Source: Desulfobulbaceae bacterium (GTDB lineage Bacteria; Desulfobacterota; Desulfobulbia; Desulfobulbales; Desulfocapsaceae). Taken from it: a stretch of 64,000 bases of DNA. Location of the stretch: the NCBI GenBank assembly GCA_009773475.1, contig WSXV01000008.1, positions 30,341 through 94,340 on the forward strand, read 5' to 3'. Below the pieces are notes generated by a model that was not told where the DNA came from, ran no database searches, and was given only the letters and a program-made list of their open reading frames with translations. Within the stretch, counting starts at the first letter, position 1; every line of letters begins with the position of its first letter. Both the position numbers and the translations under genes were made by a program. Positions 40,788 through 50,861 of this stretch are shown one piece after another.

Positions 40788-42143
40788 TTATTTCGAGGGC
40801 TTCCACTCTTTCAGAAAGACCGGAAGATGCCCGGCCTCCCTTGGCCCGATAATAATCGTCCAGGCCGGGAGCTCCTCTTCCAGTTCACCCTTGAGAGAGG
40901 CCAGATATCCGGGGATGATCAGGTCGCGGTGTTTCACCTTCTCTTCGATCCCGCTCTTTTTCACAAACTGGGCAATCATGTCGGCGCCGAACTTACCGGC
41001 AGCCCAGGCAGTCAATACCGACAGGCCCTCGGTGTCTTTGATCAGCAGCCAGGTGGGCACCTTGGAGCCCTCGATCTCACCAGAAACAATGAAATAGGTG
41101 AGGGAGAAGTTACAGGTAATGACCACCGGTGAATCCTCACCAGGTCCAGTCAGGGGATACACATCCTCTGAGACAACCATCGGCCGCTGGGGATCGGTAT
41201 ACAAATTCATCCGCTCGAGCAGCAGCGGGAAGAGAATATCCCCCTGAAGATCCGACAGGACGATGATCCCTGCATATTTGGCGATGAGCACCGAGGCAAT
41301 CATCGCCTCCATCATCGGATCGTCACACATCTCGCAGGGAAAGGTCAGGGTGGGGAATCCCAGGGGCTTGAACTTGGCCTTGACCGCTGATCTTCTGGCC
41401 ACCACGTTGTCTTCAAAGGCGGAGCGCAGGGTGCGGGCACCGGTGTCAATGGCCAGATCCTTCAGGCCTGCGGCCAGCAAGGTATTGGTTACATCGATGC
41501 AGTTATCGAGATTACTTCCTTTAACCGCCAGAGGGGCGGAACAGTCCTTGGCCACTTGGGCCATGGCAGCCGCATTCTCTGTGGTTGCTCCATACAACAA
41601 GGGAATACGAGTGCCGCACAGCTTGGCGGCAGCCGCCAGATGGGCAGGGGCATCACTCATCAAGATCAAACCGGCGCGGGCGGAACCGTCCAACACCTTC
41701 TGCACCAGGGCAATAAACGAGCCCTCGTCGTTTTTACTGTCCTTGACGGCGATGAGTTCGGCCTTCATAATCACCCCAACCCGCTCATACTCCAGCTGAT
41801 TAAAGCGCTCAATACGACCGTTGATGGCGGCATCATCCATATCGGTGGTCACCAGCACGGCAATCCCGGTGGGGTTGACAAAGCGTTTTTCATGGCGGAA
41901 CATGCAGGTCTCGCCGCCCACGACAAAGGCATTCTCAGCATTTCCCAGCTTCAACGTCCGGATAGGGGGGGCTGAGGCCTCACCAATGGTCGCCTTGGCC
42001 TCATCACTGACGTAGGGACAGGTGTCTATCTCCATCTGACCGGCCGCCACCTTCATGGCAAAGGCCAGACAGGTGGGAATGCCACATTCGCCGCAGTTCT
42101 TTTTCGGCAGCATCTTGAGAATTTGAATGCCGGTTAATGCCAT
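40788..42143 (-). CDS. acsC: CO dehydrogenase/acetyl-CoA synthase gamma subunit (corrinoid iron-sulfur protein large subunit)
   Basis: LTGIQILKMLPKKNCGECGIPTCLAFAMKVAAGQ (4Fe-4S motif); GGETCMFRHEKRFVNPTGIAV. Confidence 0.95.
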   Translation of the reverse strand: MALTGIQILKMLPKKNCGECGIPTCLAFAMKVAAGQMEIDTCPYVSDEAKATIGEASAPPIRTLKLGNAENAFVVGGETCMFRHEKRFVNPTGIAVLVTTDMDDAAINGRIERFNQLEYERVGVIMKAELIAVKDSKNDEGSFIALVQKVLDGSARAGLILMSDAPAHLAAAAKLCGTRIPLLYGATTENAAAMAQVAKDCSAPLAVKGSNLDNCIDVTNTLLAAGLKDLAIDTGARTLRSAFEDNVVARRSAVKAKFKPLGFPTLTFPCEMCDDPMMEAMIASVLIAKYAGIIVLSDLQGDILFPLLLERMNLYTDPQRPMVVSEDVYPLTGPGEDSPVVITCNFSLTYFIVSGEIEGSKVPTWLLIKDTEGLSVLTAWAAGKFGADMIAQFVKKSGIEEKVKHRDLIIPGYLASLKGELEEELPAWTIIIGPREAGHLPVFLKEWKPSK

Positions 42144-42341
42144 GATATATCCTCCAGTAATATCTACGTAACAGATGACAGAGGTTGAAGAACGCTCTTC
42201 TCTATCTTCTCATTATTGTTTCTTACTTCTTACTTTTTTGTTTCTTGTTTGCTTTTTCTGACTTCTGCTTTCAGGCCACGCGCCACTTTTGGGAAACAGC
42301 AAGGAATACTGGCCGATTTTTTGCTTTATGCAGCAGCCACT

Positions 42342-42376
42342 CAAGGAAACAGCCGGAAAGATTGGCTGTTTCCTTG
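42342..42376 (-). other. Intercistronic stem-loop between acsB and acsC
   Basis: CAAGGAAACAGCC - 9 nt - GGCTGTTTCCTTG, 13-bp perfect stem. Confidence 0.7.
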
Positions 42377-42443
42377 GAGCGGCATAAGAGTCCGTAAATA
42401 GATGTCAGCAAGAAAAAGACCTTGCTGGCATCTACAACGGTCT

Positions 42444-44648
42444 CTAAACAACAGTCTCCATCTCCAACGCCGGGTGCCCTTTCTCTTTGAGGAACTTGAG
42501 GATATCCTCTTCGGTAGTTCCCTGTTCCTCGGTGGCGATCATATCGTACAACTCAGGCATGCCGATGTCCTTGCAAACCTCTTTCAACTTTTCGCTGATC
42601 TCTTCCTTGAGCATCTTGGGCATCCACACCACCCGCTTGAGTCCGCCCTCGGCCTTGAACAGCTTTTTGCTGGTCATATAATGTTTGCTGACCCCCATAA
42701 ATCCAGGGGTCTGCATCCCGCCGCCAGCCATACCGGCTAGACTGGTAAACTTCATTCCGGACGGGGTCATGCCCAAGAAGTCGCGATTTACCACCATGAT
42801 CCCGTTGCAGGTGGGCAGCATCGCGGCAATGGCCTCAAAACAGCCGCAGGCGGTCATCGGGTTGTTCATCAGAGAATAACAGCTGACCTCGGGAACCGCG
42901 CCCCGGGAGGCCTGATTGACAAACTCATTGATGCCGACATAATAGCCGTTGTCAGGGTCGGTACACTCCCCCTTCTCAATGGGCTGATTGGGGCCGGTGG
43001 GGTTAATCTGGTACGAGGCCTTGCCATCCAGCCAGTTATAGGCACCGCACATGCCGATACGCTCCGGGGTAATGACGCAGACATGGCTGGGGGCAAAAGA
43101 CTGGCAGAGGGTACAGGAATAAAAGACATCCTCGGTCTCATCGGTCATGGAGCCCAATCGTAGATCCCGCTCGGTGTAAACCGAAGAGGCCAGGGCCATG
43201 ACCTCACGCACCTTGTCTTCAACGGTGAAAAGCTTCACCTGAATCTTGTCCAGAATGGCACCAAACTCCTGATGGAGCTTGCCGTGCAGAACCTTGCCGA
43301 TATGCTTGAAGGAAAAGCCTTTTTCCACCGCCGCCTTACCGATGCGCACCCACATGATGTTACGCTGCCCCATGTGCATGATGCCCTGGATATAGTTGGT
43401 CAAATGATGGAACTGCCGCTCTAAAATCGGCTCAAAATCAGACTGCATCTGCCGTCCAGCCACCTCAACCAGGATGCCCAGGGGCAGATTCTGTCCCTGT
43501 TTGATATCGCAGATGTCCGGCCCTTCCAAGGTGACAAGGCCATCTTCCACCTCATCCATGCCCTTGGAGATCAGCACCTCCACGCCGGGAGTCCGGCCCC
43601 CGCCGCATTCCATAAACAGCTCATCCTTCCGCACCCGCTCACCCTCAAAGGCAGGGCCGAAGGCCATGGGAATATCAATCTTGGTGATACTGACCTTCAG
43701 GCCGCGCACCTCAATGGCCTTCTGGACGATCTCATTATGAGGGATATTGGAAACCACATGTTCATAAGTGCATATACCGGTGGGCAAGACCTCGGGGATA
43801 TCGTAATCGGAGATGGTGGGAAAGCCCCAGTTGATGGCGCCGGCGGCATTGGCGTACCACTCGTCACTCACCGGGCCAAAGGCCATAATAAAGGCAAAGG
43901 TCCGGTCCTTATTGTAGATCAGATTGCCCTTGTAGTCCCCGGGCTTGATCCCGCCGAAGGCGAGGGCCACCCGGCAGGCGAAACCAATGGCAAAAACCGC
44001 CGAGGTATAACTCTGGCCAAAGGGCACCAGGCGGGTATTCCAGCCTACCTGTACATTATTCTGGACCAGCAGGTCGGGCATGCTCAGGCCGTTGGTCTGA
44101 TCGTGCATGAAGACATAGAGATTTTTTTCCTGCAGCTCAAGGGCAATCCTGGAGGCCACATCTTTATCGGCCGGGGTTCCCATGATCGCCGCAAACCCAG
44201 GGGCGGTGCCATCGACAAACTCGACCCCACGTTTTCGGAAAACAACATCATCGGCGGCACCCAGCCAGATATTCTCAGCGGTGGGATCTTCGGTCTTGGT
44301 ATAAAAGTTGGGGTGGTTCAGATAGCGGATGGCCTCGTACATCTCTTCGGCAAAAAAGGTGGCCATACCAGCATCGAGGGCCGGCGCCAGATACGGCAGC
44401 CAGATGTCCTCGGTGACCACTGGCGGCATCAACTTTTGGCATTCCGCAAAGATATCCTTCATATCACCCAGCTTTGCGACCTTGGCGCCCAGCATGCTGT
44501 AGATGACCGGCAGATAATAAGCGGTATTGGGAAAGGCAACCTCATGATCAGCACCATATTTCTTCAGCGCATCCTCATAGCTCTCCTCGGCCATATCGAT
44601 GATTTTCCGAGCCCCACGGATGGCAGCGGAACAGATGATCTTTGACAT
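42444..44648 (-). CDS. acsB: CO dehydrogenase/acetyl-CoA synthase beta subunit (acetyl-CoA synthase)
   Basis: 734 aa; YSCTLCQSFAPSHVCVITPERIGMCGAYNWLDGKA; GCFEAIAAMLPTCNGIMVVNRDF. Confidence 0.95.
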   Translation of the reverse strand: MSKIICSAAIRGARKIIDMAEESYEDALKKYGADHEVAFPNTAYYLPVIYSMLGAKVAKLGDMKDIFAECQKLMPPVVTEDIWLPYLAPALDAGMATFFAEEMYEAIRYLNHPNFYTKTEDPTAENIWLGAADDVVFRKRGVEFVDGTAPGFAAIMGTPADKDVASRIALELQEKNLYVFMHDQTNGLSMPDLLVQNNVQVGWNTRLVPFGQSYTSAVFAIGFACRVALAFGGIKPGDYKGNLIYNKDRTFAFIMAFGPVSDEWYANAAGAINWGFPTISDYDIPEVLPTGICTYEHVVSNIPHNEIVQKAIEVRGLKVSITKIDIPMAFGPAFEGERVRKDELFMECGGGRTPGVEVLISKGMDEVEDGLVTLEGPDICDIKQGQNLPLGILVEVAGRQMQSDFEPILERQFHHLTNYIQGIMHMGQRNIMWVRIGKAAVEKGFSFKHIGKVLHGKLHQEFGAILDKIQVKLFTVEDKVREVMALASSVYTERDLRLGSMTDETEDVFYSCTLCQSFAPSHVCVITPERIGMCGAYNWLDGKASYQINPTGPNQPIEKGECTDPDNGYYVGINEFVNQASRGAVPEVSCYSLMNNPMTACGCFEAIAAMLPTCNGIMVVNRDFLGMTPSGMKFTSLAGMAGGGMQTPGFMGVSKHYMTSKKLFKAEGGLKRVVWMPKMLKEEISEKLKEVCKDIGMPELYDMIATEEQGTTEEDILKFLKEKGHPALEMETVV

Positions 44649-44747
44649 AATCTAAACTCCCTTTATTTATATCCCCGATATCCTGCCAGCTATTCAACTG
44701 TCCTCAGCCTATTGAGGATAAATTGAATGCTGCCCTGCTAGGAACTC

Positions 44748-47447
44748 TCAATCCATTAACCCGTTGATCAATGCCTTGGTCATGGCCACCGCCTTGGGAT
44801 GACGCATGATCAAAACCTCACCACCGGCCAGCAGCATACAGCTTGCAGTCAAGGCCTCCATCATGATTCCGCGCTTCTCCTGGTCGCCGATCATGGCGTC
44901 GGAGGGCAGCTTGGTCTCCTTGGCCTTCCACACCTCGCGGCCAAGATTACAGATAATGGGCACCTGCAACTTTTCATCCTGCTGGATAAGGGCCGCCATG
45001 CGGATCCGCTCCATCACTGAATAAGTGTACTCAATCCCGTAGCCAAGGGCGCCCACAGAAGGATCCATAAGAACGGTCTCCAAAGACACCCCCAGATTCT
45101 GGAGCAGGATATTCATCTGCTTGGCCAGGTTAACATCAATGGGAGAGGCCGCAACAATGGCGTGCTGGAAGGCCATGGCAGTGGCGCCGATGGCCCGATA
45201 ATTGGCATCCTCAAGGGGCGCGAGGCAAACCTTCTTGTTGCCGATGACCGAGGTCAGATCACGCAGGGTTTCGGTATCCTTTTCATTATTTCCGCAACCC
45301 CAGACGATGATCGGGACTTCCACCGCCTCGATAATCTGCGCAGCTATCTTTGCCGCATCGGCGGCAGAACGATTCATGCCGTTGGGATCAGTGGAGACAA
45401 GGGAGATATTAATGGCCTCGGCGCCATACTCCTTGATGCATTTCTGGGCCCAGGCCACCGGATTATCCATGACATCGGTGAAATGGCGGGCCAGGGTCTC
45501 CGGCCAGTCATCCGGTCGGGCATCAAGAACATCCATGGCAATCAATGATTTATGGGGATGTTTGCCTTCAAAAAGATGAAAGGGCATGGAGGCAGCACCG
45601 CCAACGGTGATGGTATGGTCGCCATTGCCCAGGACAGTCTCACGGATAACGCCGGTGTATTTTTCCCTATAGGATTTTTCATCCACTTTGGTGGAACGCT
45701 CAGCAAGGCTTGTTGCCCCATGACTCAGGGCAGCGACAGCGAAATCACCAGCAACGGGAGGAGCTGCAACTGAAGCTGCTGCCTTGAGCTTGGTCTCTGC
45801 CTCAGCAGGGGCTTTTGCCTTGGCAACTTCCTCAGCCTTGGCTTGCGCGGCAGCCGCCGTTTGTGCTTCAGCTTTGAGTTTAGCCTCTGCCGCGGCCTTT
45901 TCAGTGGCTGCTTTTTGTGCCGTCGCCAGGGCTTTGGCCTCAGCCTCAGCCTTTATTTTAGCATCCGCTTCAGCGGCAGCGGCCTTGGCCTTTGCTGCAT
46001 CCTCGGCCGCAGTATCGACCGCCGCCTTTACCGCAGGAGCCGCAACAGCTGCCACGGGGGCCGCAGAAACAGCAGGCACAGCTGCTGCGCCTGCCACTGG
46101 TGGTTCACGATTGAGAATGGCATGAGCACCGGCAAAACTGGTAATGGCTGCAAACTGTTCATCGGTCAGACCATAGGCCTTTTTCAGGGCGCTCAGGCCT
46201 TGATTCACGGCCTCCAGGGCCATGATACGCTCTTTTTCATTCATCTCGTTCTCTCCCGCATCATCAATTATGCCATTTTCTCCGCCCGCAGGCGCAGCTA
46301 TTCCTTGTAATGAAGCCTCAACCACGGCCCCCCGCACAGCACTCGCAGGAGATACCGCCATCCCGGCCTTTTCTAACACCCCTTCCGCTTCCCTGCGGGC
46401 AGTGGCAACAATCTCTTCTGCTTCTGCCCGCGCCTTGGCAAGCAAGGCGTCACTAGCCATAGTCGCAATCTGAATAGACTCCTGACTCCCTTCAACGGCG
46501 ACAACAGGCTGAACCTCACCTTCTGCAAAGACAGCCGGACGAGGCAGCAAACCGGCCCGTTTCAAGATCTCCGGCACCACGCTTTCCCATTCAATGGCCA
46601 TGACATGGACACCGGCTACCCCCTTGATCTCCTTGACCTGGCGGATGATCTCCACACAGATGTTGATTCCTTCTTCCTGCTTGTCCTTGGCATCCTTCAT
46701 GCGCCTAATGATTTCATCGGGCACATCCATACCGGGCACGGAGCTCTTCATGTAGCGAACCATGCCCAGGGACTTGGGCGGGGTGACTCCGGCCAGGATA
46801 AAGACCTTCTCATCCAGCCCCAGATCACGAACCATCTCCATGAAGCGAGTAAATTTTTCCACATTGTAGATAATCTGAGTCTGGATGAAATCAGCACCGG
46901 CCAACACCTTTTTCCCCAGGCGGACAGCCCGGTACTCAAAGGGATAAGCAAAGGGATTGGCTGCCGCACCCAGGAAGAGACGGGGCTCGCTGTTCTTGAT
47001 CTCCTCACCGCACTGAAACCGCTTTTCATCGCGCATGGCCTTGACCATACCGAGCATCTGAATGGAGTCCATGTCAAAAACCCCTTTGGAGCCGGGATGA
47101 TTGCCGAACTTCTGATGATCACCGGTCAGGCAGAGCAGGTTTTTCAAGCCCAGGGCGGAAGCGCCGAGGATGTCAGACTGCATGCCGATACGATTGCGGT
47201 CGCGGCAGGTCATCTGAATCACCGGCTCCACCCCTTCGCTCTGGGTAATCAGACCGGCGGCAATGGATGACATACGGACAATGGCCGTCTGACAGTCGGT
47301 GATATTCACCGCATCGACAAACCCCTTCAATAGACGGGCTTTTTCCCGCACCACCTCAGGGTTTCCACTTTTAGGAGGTCCCAGTTCACCGGTCACCGCG
47401 AACTCACCGGCCCTTAACACCCTTTCAAGATTACTCTCCGATTTCAT
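44748..47447 (-). CDS. Fusion of MetF-like methylenetetrahydrofolate reductase (N-terminal) with AcsD/CdhD corrinoid iron-sulfur protein small subunit (C-terminal), joined by an Ala/Lys/Glu-rich linker
   Basis: Single 899-aa ORF; N-term FAVTGELGPPKSGNPE...CRDRNRIGMQSDILGASALGLKNLLCLTGDH (MetF-like); C-term HTITVGGAASMPFHLFEGKHPHKSLIAMDVLD...YGIEYTYSVMERIRMAALIQQDEKLQVPIICNLGREVWKAKE (AcsD). Confidence 0.92.
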   Translation of the reverse strand: MKSESNLERVLRAGEFAVTGELGPPKSGNPEVVREKARLLKGFVDAVNITDCQTAIVRMSSIAAGLITQSEGVEPVIQMTCRDRNRIGMQSDILGASALGLKNLLCLTGDHQKFGNHPGSKGVFDMDSIQMLGMVKAMRDEKRFQCGEEIKNSEPRLFLGAAANPFAYPFEYRAVRLGKKVLAGADFIQTQIIYNVEKFTRFMEMVRDLGLDEKVFILAGVTPPKSLGMVRYMKSSVPGMDVPDEIIRRMKDAKDKQEEGINICVEIIRQVKEIKGVAGVHVMAIEWESVVPEILKRAGLLPRPAVFAEGEVQPVVAVEGSQESIQIATMASDALLAKARAEAEEIVATARREAEGVLEKAGMAVSPASAVRGAVVEASLQGIAAPAGGENGIIDDAGENEMNEKERIMALEAVNQGLSALKKAYGLTDEQFAAITSFAGAHAILNREPPVAGAAAVPAVSAAPVAAVAAPAVKAAVDTAAEDAAKAKAAAAEADAKIKAEAEAKALATAQKAATEKAAAEAKLKAEAQTAAAAQAKAEEVAKAKAPAEAETKLKAAASVAAPPVAGDFAVAALSHGATSLAERSTKVDEKSYREKYTGVIRETVLGNGDHTITVGGAASMPFHLFEGKHPHKSLIAMDVLDARPDDWPETLARHFTDVMDNPVAWAQKCIKEYGAEAINISLVSTDPNGMNRSAADAAKIAAQIIEAVEVPIIVWGCGNNEKDTETLRDLTSVIGNKKVCLAPLEDANYRAIGATAMAFQHAIVAASPIDVNLAKQMNILLQNLGVSLETVLMDPSVGALGYGIEYTYSVMERIRMAALIQQDEKLQVPIICNLGREVWKAKETKLPSDAMIGDQEKRGIMMEALTASCMLLAGGEVLIMRHPKAVAMTKALINGLMD

Positions 47448-47516
47448 CGGATGCGCTCCTCCATCACAAAACTCTCTTGATTCGTTACAGCTCGAATAGA
47501 TTAACTCACGATAAAA

Positions 47517-49499
47517 TTATTTCTGTCCGCATCCAAGCCCCGGAATGCCTGTCGTCAGATCCCGGCGCATCCCCATATCAAAGAGAACACGGTCCTGTTT
47601 CTTGTTGATCCCCAGGGCCTCACGCTTTTCGTCAATGGCCTTGATCATTTTATGAGCCAGCTTGACCGGATCTTCTTCGTAATCCCAGCAGGCCCCATAC
47701 TCTTCCTTCATACCATCGAGAAGATACTTATTAAAGGCCTTGGCGCCGGAAACCGGGAGATTCTGAAAGATAACATGGGCACCGCTGGCCACAAAATACT
47801 GGCCAATGGCCACCGCCTTCTCGCTCATCCACAAGGGGGCGGTGCCGCAGGCAGGCAGATCGGCAATGCTCTCTCCAAGGCCGCCCTCCTTCACCATCTC
47901 GCTCAAGGCAATGAGCAGACGGCTGTTATCCACACAGGAGCCGACATGAAGGACAGGCGGCATCCCCACGGTCTCACAGACCTCGGCCAGACCCGCCCCG
48001 CAATATTGAGCTGCAGCCTCAGGCCGCATCAGCCCCCGTCGCCCCAAGGCCTGGGCCGCGCATCCGGTGGCCAGGATCAGGACATTGTTCTTCAACAGCT
48101 CAGTGGCAATCTTGAAATGGACATCATCGGCGTATTTGTAATGTTCGCAGCCAACGATGGCGGCCACGCCCTTGATCCGGCCATTGATAATATTGTCATT
48201 GAGCGGCCGGTAGCTCTGGCGGAAGCGCCCGCCCAGCATATAGTTGATGGTCTCGTGACTGAAACCCACCACCACATCGAACTTCTTGTCGGTGGGGATA
48301 TAATACTCACCACGCTTCTTAAAGTTATTGATGGCATGGGTCAGGATTTTTCTGGCCGAGCCCATGGCATCTTCTTCTTCAAACTGAATATGAATGGCAT
48401 CGGGCATCTTCGCCCGATAATTGGTGGTAATAATATCGGTATGCTTGTTTTTAACCACCTGGGCCACGGACTGCATGACACACTGCACATCCACCACCAT
48501 GGCCTCGACTGCACCGGTGGCCAGCACCATCTCCTGCTGAATGAAACTGCCGGCCACGGGAATTCCACGCCGCATCAGGATTTCGTTGCCGGTACAGCAA
48601 ACCCCTGCCAGATTAATTCCTTTTGCTCCAACTTTTTTGGCAAGGGCCAGAATCTCCGGATCCTCGGCGGCAAGACAAAGGGACTCGGCAAGCAGGGGCT
48701 CGTGTCCATGCACGGTCACATTGACGTGATCTTCCTTCAACACCCCAAGATCAACGATGGCCCGCCTGGGAACCGGGGTTCCAAACATGATATCGGTGAG
48801 CTCGGTGGAGAGCATGGACGCCCCCCAGCCATCGGCCAGGGCGCATCGGGACCCTTGCAGCATGATATTATGATATTCCTGATCCACCCCCATGTGGGTT
48901 CGATGCATGGTCTCAACGACCTCACGATCAATACCGCGTGGCTCCACACCCAGTTTTTTCCAGATTGCCTGCTGTTTTTTAGGCGCCCGCTTGATCATGG
49001 TGAGCAGACCGTCCTGCTGACCGAACTCAGCCAGGGCCTTGGTCCCCAGTTCAAGGGCGATCTCGTTCTTGTCCCGTCCCTCGACGGCAATGCCGAAGAC
49101 CTCAGCCATGGCATGGAGCTTCTGCACATCCTTGATCTCGTGCGGTGTTTCACCCTTGGCAGTGGCGATAAAACCGCGCACCATCTCCCGCGCATGATCC
49201 GTGTGAGCCGCAGTTCCAGCCGCGATTATACGGGCAAAATTCCGGGCAGCGACGGTATCAGCAGTTGCCCCGCAGACACCGACCATGGCCTCCACCCCAT
49301 CAATAATCTGGCAGGGCCCCATATTACAGACCTTGCAGCAGGTGCCGCCTGAGCCGAATAAACAGGATGACATGCCCCGGCTTTCAATGCGGTCATAGGC
49401 TGTTCGCACCTGCTTGGCCAGATCCTGATTGAGCAGGTCCTTGGTGGAAGCACCGCTGATTGTATTACAGGAACTGCATCCGTTTCTCTCATCGTTCAT
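47517..49499 (-). CDS. cooS: Anaerobic carbon-monoxide dehydrogenase catalytic subunit
   Basis: SCLFGSGGTCCKVCNMGPCQI; GVCGATADTVAARNFAR; VLHVGSCVDNSRLL. Confidence 0.96.
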   Translation of the reverse strand: MNDERNGCSSCNTISGASTKDLLNQDLAKQVRTAYDRIESRGMSSCLFGSGGTCCKVCNMGPCQIIDGVEAMVGVCGATADTVAARNFARIIAAGTAAHTDHAREMVRGFIATAKGETPHEIKDVQKLHAMAEVFGIAVEGRDKNEIALELGTKALAEFGQQDGLLTMIKRAPKKQQAIWKKLGVEPRGIDREVVETMHRTHMGVDQEYHNIMLQGSRCALADGWGASMLSTELTDIMFGTPVPRRAIVDLGVLKEDHVNVTVHGHEPLLAESLCLAAEDPEILALAKKVGAKGINLAGVCCTGNEILMRRGIPVAGSFIQQEMVLATGAVEAMVVDVQCVMQSVAQVVKNKHTDIITTNYRAKMPDAIHIQFEEEDAMGSARKILTHAINNFKKRGEYYIPTDKKFDVVVGFSHETINYMLGGRFRQSYRPLNDNIINGRIKGVAAIVGCEHYKYADDVHFKIATELLKNNVLILATGCAAQALGRRGLMRPEAAAQYCGAGLAEVCETVGMPPVLHVGSCVDNSRLLIALSEMVKEGGLGESIADLPACGTAPLWMSEKAVAIGQYFVASGAHVIFQNLPVSGAKAFNKYLLDGMKEEYGACWDYEEDPVKLAHKMIKAIDEKREALGINKKQDRVLFDMGMRRDLTTGIPGLGCGQK

Positions 49500-49584
49500 C
49501 GCGTTTCCTCCAGAGTAAATCGTATGGGAACGATACGTTACACAATACCGGAATATTGTCCAAACCTTGATTCAGGCAATAACC

Positions 49585-50472
49585 TTAAATCAACTTTGCC
49601 GCCATTTTCGCGGCCTGCACCGTATTTTTCATCAGCATGGTGATGGTCATGGGGCCGACACCACCGGGAACCGGGGTGATGCAGGAGGCCTTCTCTTTCA
49701 CCGAGTCAAAATCAACATCACCGGCCAGAATGGCCTTGCCGGCTTCGGTCATCCCGATGCGATTAACCCCGACATCAATGATGGCCACTCCATCCTTCAC
49801 CATATCAGCCGTCACCATCTTCGGGACACCAACGGCGGCAATGAGAATATCGGCGCGCCGGCAATGGGCGGCCATATCCTTGGTGCGGGTGTGACAGAGG
49901 GTGACCGTGGCATTGCCGCCGGGTCGTTTCTGCAGCATTAGATTGGCAATGGGCTTGCCGACAATATTGCTGCGGCCAATGATCACCACCTCGGCGCCAC
50001 TGGTCTGTACACCGCTGCGCACCAGCAGCTCCAGAATGCCGTGCGGAGTGCAGGGAAGAAAACACTGCTCGCCCAAAACCATTTTCCCCACATTCACCGG
50101 GTGGAAACCATCCACATCCTTCTCAGGATCAATGGCATAGAGAACATTGGCCTCGTTTATATGTTTTGGCAGGGGAAGTTGCACCAGAATACCGTGGATC
50201 TTTGGATCATTATTATATTTATCCACCAGGGCCAGCAGATCCGCCTCAGAGGTATCGGCCGGCAGGGTAACCTGCTCGGAGTGAATCCCGAGGGCATGGG
50301 CCGTCTTGTTCTTGGCGGCCACATAGGACTGGGAGGCAGGATTCTCACCCACCAGAATCGTCACCAGACCAGGAACGACCCCATGTTTTTCGAGCAAACC
50401 GGCAACCTCAAGCTTCAACTCTTCACGGATCTCCTTCGCCACTTCGGTCCCGCTTATGATTTTAGCAGTCAT
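49585..50472 (-). CDS. folD: Bifunctional methylenetetrahydrofolate dehydrogenase/methenyltetrahydrofolate cyclohydrolase
   Basis: VGENPASQSYVAAKNKTAHALGI; ILVQLPLPKHI; VIGRSNIVGKPIANLML; PVPGGVGPMTITMLM. Confidence 0.96.
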   Translation of the reverse strand: MTAKIISGTEVAKEIREELKLEVAGLLEKHGVVPGLVTILVGENPASQSYVAAKNKTAHALGIHSEQVTLPADTSEADLLALVDKYNNDPKIHGILVQLPLPKHINEANVLYAIDPEKDVDGFHPVNVGKMVLGEQCFLPCTPHGILELLVRSGVQTSGAEVVIIGRSNIVGKPIANLMLQKRPGGNATVTLCHTRTKDMAAHCRRADILIAAVGVPKMVTADMVKDGVAIIDVGVNRIGMTEAGKAILAGDVDFDSVKEKASCITPVPGGVGPMTITMLMKNTVQAAKMAAKLI

Positions 50473-50861
50473 CCTTTTCCCCTTATTCTTAACACCGTAT
50501 TTTATATATTAATGAATGTAATTATCAAATGAAATAAAACGACTTTTCACATCCTTCAATCTGACTGAGTCTCCCTGGCCAGGGGAAGGAATTAAAAGCA
50601 TAAATTCTTGTCATCTATCACAATGGTGATTGTCAATTCAGTAAAACTAACTGCTTTTATTTTTTATTTCAAGCAAGGTTTCACTTTTCATTCATTTTTC
50701 TTTAACTATTCATCAATTTTTTTGAACACAAGCCGCTTCGACATAAGAAATCACGCCATTTCAACTCCATTGATGACATTCGAATTGAACCTTTTTCTCT
50801 GCCATCGGCCTGTTCCTTCTAAAAGGGTAAAAATCTATTTGAGTCTTTCCCACTTTTCCCC

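Noticed and set aside
45784-46125. Plus-strand 113-aa Ala/Ser-rich ORF
   Set aside because: Antisense shadow of the low-complexity metF-acsD linker.
33291-49352. Many long plus-strand ORFs (for example 33291..34277, 39297..40538, 47652..49352)
   Set aside because: They lie antisense to strongly conserved acs/hdr/cooS genes, have no recognisable domains, and are expected from high-GC3 coding bias.
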